A stretch of DNA of 64,000 bases from Flavobacteriales bacterium (lineage in GTDB: Bacteria > Bacteroidota > Bacteroidia > UBA10329). The notes under the pieces are model-generated. The model was not told the origin of the DNA. It was given only the letters and a program-made list of their open reading frames with translations, and made no database searches. Position 1 is the stretch's first letter; each line of letters opens with the position of its first letter. Location: the NCBI GenBank assembly GCA_016124845.1, contig WGMW01000020.1, positions 1 through 64,000 of the forward strand, in the 5' to 3' direction. This document shows, piece after piece, positions 60,564 through 64,000 of the stretch. The translations under genes were made by a program, and so were the position numbers.

Positions 60564-60593
60564 TTTGAACCATTGTGGCGATTACTACTTTTG
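60564..60593 (+). promoter_or_regulatory. promoter for a probably leaderless lipoprotein transcript
   Basis: TTTG (60564-60567), 18 bases, then TACTTTTG (60586-60593), an exact TAnnTTTG. The ATG at 60599 lies about six bases after this box, where transcription itself would start, so the mRNA would have essentially no leader. Confidence 0.6.
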
Positions 60594-60598
60594 GAGGT

Positions 60599-61069
60599 AT
60601 GCGAAGCTTAATAAAACTCAGACGGTTCCTGCTCATTTTTATTGGAATTGGTACCGTATCCGGTTTCTCGGGGTGTGAGGTTTTTGTGGATATGGGTCTG
60701 AAGGATTCCACGTTCGAAATGTACCGTGCGATCATTCCTGGAGGCGACCTGAATTTGAACACGCTGCTCCTGCCGGGCTATAAAGAGAACGATCCCGGAT
60801 ATCGGTATATCATCAATTATTATGGCAATGATCGATGTGTTGGAAAATACTATGCGGCAGACACGTTGAATTATACCGTTGAAGGAACGTGGAGTCTTCC
60901 GAATCCGGATGTGTTGAGATTGAAAATTGATCAGTTTGTGGACGGTGATTTCAAGATCACGAAGCTGGATAAGATCACGTACCTGCTGGAAACCGATGCG
61001 AACACGTCAGCATTGGGTATCGGCCCACCTCAAGTTGCGCTCAAATTGTATAACCGAAAGGTGTATTGA
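60599..61069 (+). CDS. lipoprotein of unknown function, first gene of the GMC/PhoD operon
   Basis: I start this 156-residue protein at the ATG at 60599. The next residues form a lipoprotein signal (LIKLRRFLLIFIGIGTVSGF) with SGC as lipobox. An in-frame ATG at 60575 lies before the promoter -7 box and is not credible. The mature domain is a small beta-rich unit (YRYIINYYGNDRCVGKYYAA, DVLRLKIDQFVDGDFKIT). I recognise no family. Its stop overlaps the start of the GMC gene as TGATG, so translation is coupled. Confidence 0.7.
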   Translation: MRSLIKLRRFLLIFIGIGTVSGFSGCEVFVDMGLKDSTFEMYRAIIPGGDLNLNTLLLPGYKENDPGYRYIINYYGNDRCVGKYYAADTLNYTVEGTWSLPNPDVLRLKIDQFVDGDFKITKLDKITYLLETDANTSALGIGPPQVALKLYNRKVY

Positions 61070-62685
61070 TGGCCGAGGAGAAGATCTACGATCACATTGT
61101 GGTCGGTTCGGGTTTCGGTGGTAGTGTTTCGGCCATGCGCCTTACCGAAAAAGGCTACGATGTGCTGGTGCTGGAAATGGGCAAACGTTGGGAATCGAAG
61201 GATTTTCCCAAGACCAACTGGAACGTGCGCAAATTCCTCTGGGCTCCGGCCATCAAAGCATTCGGCATTCAGAAGATCAATTTCCTGAATAGAATTATGG
61301 TCCTTGGAGGAGCAGGTGTTGGTGGCGGAAGCCTCGTTTATGCCAACACGCACATGTTTCCGCCCGATGCGTTTTTCAACAATCCTGTTTGGTCAGGAAT
61401 ACGAAATTGGAAGGAAACGCTGACCCCATTTTACGAGAAGGCGCGCTTCATGCTCGGTAGTTCCAAGTATGAAAAGGAAGGTCCGGAAGATGAGGTTCTC
61501 AAGCAGATCGCCATCGACATGGGCAAGTTGGAAACCTACAAACCGGTTGACCATGTGGGCGTGTATCTCGGTGACCGAAAAGTGGAGAAGGACCCGTATT
61601 TCAACGGCCTTGGCCCAAAGAGGAAAGGCTGCATTGAGTGCGCCAATTGCATGGTCGGTTGTCGCTATAATTCCAAGAACACGTTGGATAAGAATTACCT
61701 CTATTTCGCAGAGAAATGGGGCGCGAAAGTGGAGGCGGAGACCAAGGTTGTAAAAGTGGAATACAAGGACGGATTGTATCACGTCCACACCGAATCTTCC
61801 ACTTCTTGGTTCAATAAGAACCGAAGGGTTTTCAAGAGCCGTGGAATCGTTTTCTCTGCTGGCGTTCTGGGAACGATGAAGTTGCTTTTTCGCCAGAAAG
61901 AGGAGTTCAAAACACTTCCGAATCTTTCGGATAAACTCGGAGCGAATTTGCGCACCAACTCCGAATCGCTTTGCGGTATTGCGGGCATCGACAAAAAAAT
62001 GAACCATGGATTGGCCATCAGCCGTGTGTTCAACCCTGATGAGGATACGCACATCGAACTGGTGAAATATGGCGATGGTTCGGGCGTGATGGGGCTGTTG
62101 TCGGTGATGGCAGCAGGTGATGGCCCCGCGATTGTTCGCACCATCAAAATGCTGTGGAATTTCCTTACAAGTCCGAGGAAGGTTTGGAATGTGCTGAGAA
62201 GAGAATTCGCGCATCATTCCATCATCCTTTTGGTGATGCAATCGTTGGACAATGCGCTGCACATGAAGTGGAAAAAGGGACTTTTCGGTGGAAGTCTGAA
62301 GGTGGCAAACAGCGAGAATACGCAAGCGCCAGCGTACATCGATGTTGGTCAGGATGTAATGCATCGCTACGCGGAAAAAACAGGCGGGACTGCGATGAAT
62401 GCAACCACCGAAGTGCTCTTCAACATGTCATCTACTGCGCACATTCTGGGCGGATGCCCGATGGGTCTGACCAAAGAAGAAGGTGTGGTGAATGACAGAT
62501 TCGAAGTGCATGGATATCCGAACATGCGCGTTCTGGATGGCTCCATCATTCCATGCAATCTGGGTGTCAATCCAAGTCTCACCATCACCGCGTTGAGCGA
62601 ATACGCCATGAGCCACGTGCCAGAGAAAGAAGGTAACACATGCAAAACATTGGAAGAGCAAATGATGGCTATCTCTGCGGCATGA
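61069..62685 (+). CDS. GMC-family FAD oxidoreductase (cholesterol-oxidase-like)
   Basis: The 538-residue enzyme has an N-terminal FAD motif VVGSGFGGSVSAMRL (about 11-25), the GMC signature region (GGAGVGGGSLVYANTHMFPP), and the C-terminal AHILGGCPMG and NMRVLDGSIIPCNLGVNPS blocks. A Cys cluster CIECANCMVGC (about 188-198) in the middle resembles those of bacterial GMC enzymes of the cholesterol-oxidase-like group. It has no signal peptide, so it is cytosolic or membrane-associated. It likely oxidises an alcohol, perhaps a hydroxylipid. It overlaps the preceding lipoprotein gene (TGATG) and the following PhoD gene (ATGA). Confidence 0.83.
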   Translation: MAEEKIYDHIVVGSGFGGSVSAMRLTEKGYDVLVLEMGKRWESKDFPKTNWNVRKFLWAPAIKAFGIQKINFLNRIMVLGGAGVGGGSLVYANTHMFPPDAFFNNPVWSGIRNWKETLTPFYEKARFMLGSSKYEKEGPEDEVLKQIAIDMGKLETYKPVDHVGVYLGDRKVEKDPYFNGLGPKRKGCIECANCMVGCRYNSKNTLDKNYLYFAEKWGAKVEAETKVVKVEYKDGLYHVHTESSTSWFNKNRRVFKSRGIVFSAGVLGTMKLLFRQKEEFKTLPNLSDKLGANLRTNSESLCGIAGIDKKMNHGLAISRVFNPDEDTHIELVKYGDGSGVMGLLSVMAAGDGPAIVRTIKMLWNFLTSPRKVWNVLRREFAHHSIILLVMQSLDNALHMKWKKGLFGGSLKVANSENTQAPAYIDVGQDVMHRYAEKTGGTAMNATTEVLFNMSSTAHILGGCPMGLTKEEGVVNDRFEVHGYPNMRVLDGSIIPCNLGVNPSLTITALSEYAMSHVPEKEGNTCKTLEEQMMAISAA

Positions 62686-63743
62686 AATCCACACTCTTCC
62701 TTTTCTCATTTTTCATTTTCTCATTCGCGATAGCGCAAAACCCAGACGAACCATTCTGCGGAAAAGTGAACGAAGGTTTGGAGGTGAAAACGGTTTCAAC
62801 CATCGGCTTCGGGTCGTGTGCCAGTCAGAACAAACCGCTGCCTGTTCTTCTGAAAGTGGCCGAGCGAAAACCTGATGTGTTCTGCTGGCTGGGTGACAAT
62901 ATTTACGGAGACACGAAGTCGATGAAAGTGATGCGTAAGAAGTACACCAAGCTCGGCTGCAAGGAAGAGTTCCGCAAACTGAACGAAAGCGCCTATTTCC
63001 TTGCGGTTTGGGATGATCACGATTATGGTAAGAACGATGGCGGGAAGGAATACCCGATGAAGAAGCAGTCGAAAAAGGTGTTTCTCGATTTCTGGTGTGA
63101 GTCTGAAAACTCCGAACGAAGGAACCATGAAGGCAATTACCATTCGGTGATCTATGGTCCTGAAGGGAAGCGCGTTCAATTCATCATGTTGGATAACCGC
63201 ACATTCCGCGATAAATTGGAAAAGGCCAAGGGTTCGGAGTGGAAAAACGATTACCAGCCGAGCACGGACAGTTCTAAAACGATGCTTGGGAAGAAACAAT
63301 GGGCGTGGCTGGAGAAGACGCTGCAAGAACCTGCTGACCTGCGCATCATTATGAGCAGCACGCAGTTCGGAATCACGTACAACGGGTATGAGGCATGGGC
63401 CAATTTCCCGATGGAGAAGCAGCGTTTCATCGACCTGATCAAGAAAACGAAAGCCAATGGCGTAGTCTTTATTTCGGGCGATGTGCATTGGGCGGAAATA
63501 TCCAAGCAGCCCGTGGAAGGCGGTTATCCGTTGTATGACGTTACTTCAAGCGGAATCACCCAAGAATGGGGACACACCGAACCCAATGACAATCGCATTG
63601 TAGAGCCTTTTCAGCCGAACAATGCGGGCATCATGGAAATTGACTGGGAGCAGGAAGATCCGCTCATCCAATTCAAGATCATTGATGTGAACGGGGAAGA
63701 GGTCAGAAACCTTGAGATCCGCTTAAGCGAGCTTCGATTCTGA
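62682..63743 (+). CDS. PhoD-like phosphatase, second copy in window
   Basis: The 353-residue exported enzyme starts at the ATG at 62682 overlapping the GMC stop (ATGA). The signal peptide is KSTLFLFSFFIFSFAIAQ. The domain shows IGFGSCASQNKPLP, CWLGDNIYGD, FLAVWDDHDYGKNDGG and VVFISGDVHWAEIS, the PhoD metal-ligand blocks. It lacks both the PhoD N-domain and a T9SS tail, so it is shorter than the 614-residue relative at 22920 and stays in the periplasm or membrane. It is the last gene of the lipoprotein-GMC operon. Its end overlaps the symporter gene by 21 bases, tail to tail. Confidence 0.88.
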   Translation: MKSTLFLFSFFIFSFAIAQNPDEPFCGKVNEGLEVKTVSTIGFGSCASQNKPLPVLLKVAERKPDVFCWLGDNIYGDTKSMKVMRKKYTKLGCKEEFRKLNESAYFLAVWDDHDYGKNDGGKEYPMKKQSKKVFLDFWCESENSERRNHEGNYHSVIYGPEGKRVQFIMLDNRTFRDKLEKAKGSEWKNDYQPSTDSSKTMLGKKQWAWLEKTLQEPADLRIIMSSTQFGITYNGYEAWANFPMEKQRFIDLIKKTKANGVVFISGDVHWAEISKQPVEGGYPLYDVTSSGITQEWGHTEPNDNRIVEPFQPNNAGIMEIDWEQEDPLIQFKIIDVNGEEVRNLEIRLSELRF

Positions 63744-64000
63744 TTTTTTGGAAATGGCCAGAAGGCCGATGAAGGTCAAGGCTCCGTTCAGAATCAGCAG
63801 TTCGAAACCGAATTTGTAGCCACCCAACCACGCTTCAGAATTTGCATTGATAATGTAAGTGACAATTGGCGAAGCGATACAGATCAATGGCACCACTTTG
63901 TCGCGCACATTCAGTTTGGTGAAAAGCCCGAAAGCGTAAAGCCCAAGCAGCGGACCGTACGTATATCCCGCTACTCGGAAAACCGCGCTGATCACGCTTT
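63723..64000 (-). CDS. sodium:solute symporter, C-terminal part (cut by window edge)
   Basis: The window holds the last ~92 residues of a leftward gene that enters from the right edge. AGYTYGPLLGLYAFGLFTKL is the classic late helix of the sodium:solute symporter (SSS) family. Two more hydrophobic helices follow (VVPLICIASPIVTYIINAN, LILNGALTFIGLLAIS), then a short charged tail (KKSESKLA). The rest of the gene lies outside, and an apparent ATG near 63995 is an internal Met. Its stop falls inside the end of the PhoD gene on the other strand. Confidence 0.78.
   Translation of the reverse strand, partial: SVISAVFRVAGYTYGPLLGLYAFGLFTKLNVRDKVVPLICIASPIVTYIINANSEAWLGGYKFGFELLILNGALTFIGLLAISKKSESKLA

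Noticed and set aside
1-64000. tRNA, rRNA or tmRNA genes
   Set aside because: No cloverleaf with a GTTCGA T-loop, rRNA block or tmRNA end was seen by eye. Short candidates lie inside coding genes. A covariance search would be decisive.

Overview
The window looks like chromosomal DNA of a free-living member of the Bacteroidota, most likely Flavobacteriales-like. Three exported proteins (909-2318, 8400-10091, 22920-24764) end in type IX secretion (T9SS) sorting domains. Promoters fit the Bacteroidota form TTG-N17-23-TAnnTTTG rather than -35/-10. There are two SusC/FecA-like TonB receptors with carboxypeptidase-regulatory N-domains, a primary sigma factor without region 1.1, a long-form GAPDH and a DUF2027-Smr protein. 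No rRNA, tRNA, CRISPR array or complete insertion sequence was seen. The one clear RNA gene is rnpB (about 24884-25204, minus).

Layout. 1-2730: a cassette-like array in which three related palindromic ~125-bp repeats alternate with short same-strand genes for exported or membrane proteins; it resembles the end of an integron cassette array, but no integrase lies in the window. 2729-3048: palindromic non-coding DNA. 3049-14117: a giant outer-membrane barrel-like protein, CsaA, a MazG-like hydrolase, a lipoprotein, a purple-acid-phosphatase-like T9SS enzyme with a thioredoxin-like partner, ACP phosphodiesterase and a SpoIID-like protein. 14244-19516: a 1635-residue TPR/PD40/coiled-coil protein and ClpS. 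19602-24764: a DUF4920 lipoprotein pair, an NhaC antiporter, an orphan SiaB-like protein and a PhoD-type phosphatase. 24884-29001: rnpB, DUF2027-Smr, DUF2279 and a Tyr/Arg-rich exported protein.

29046-38844: TonB receptor, small membrane proteins, phosphohexomutase, then mltG, a GNAT acetyltransferase and dapF (envelope and peptidoglycan genes), and an HtrA protease. 38963-44894: a toxin-antitoxin pair, the primary sigma factor, GAPDH, a fatty acid desaturase and a 31-residue membrane peptide. 44895-53502: second TonB receptor, barrel protein, secreted lipase-like hydrolase, and a tight pair of a sphingosine-1-phosphate-lyase homologue with an FGGY kinase. 53608-60471: a leftward envelope-biogenesis block (MoxR, two parvulin-type isomerases and a SurA-like lipoprotein) behind guaB. 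60599-64000: an overlapping operon of a lipoprotein, a GMC oxidoreductase and a second PhoD phosphatase, then the end of a sodium:solute symporter cut by the window edge.

Points of most interest: the cassette array, the S1P-lyase/FGGY-kinase operon, a mobile palindrome inserted in frame inside an acetyltransferase, a tiny membrane peptide behind a consensus promoter, and an rnpB promoter whose -7 box contains the stop codon of the upstream gene.
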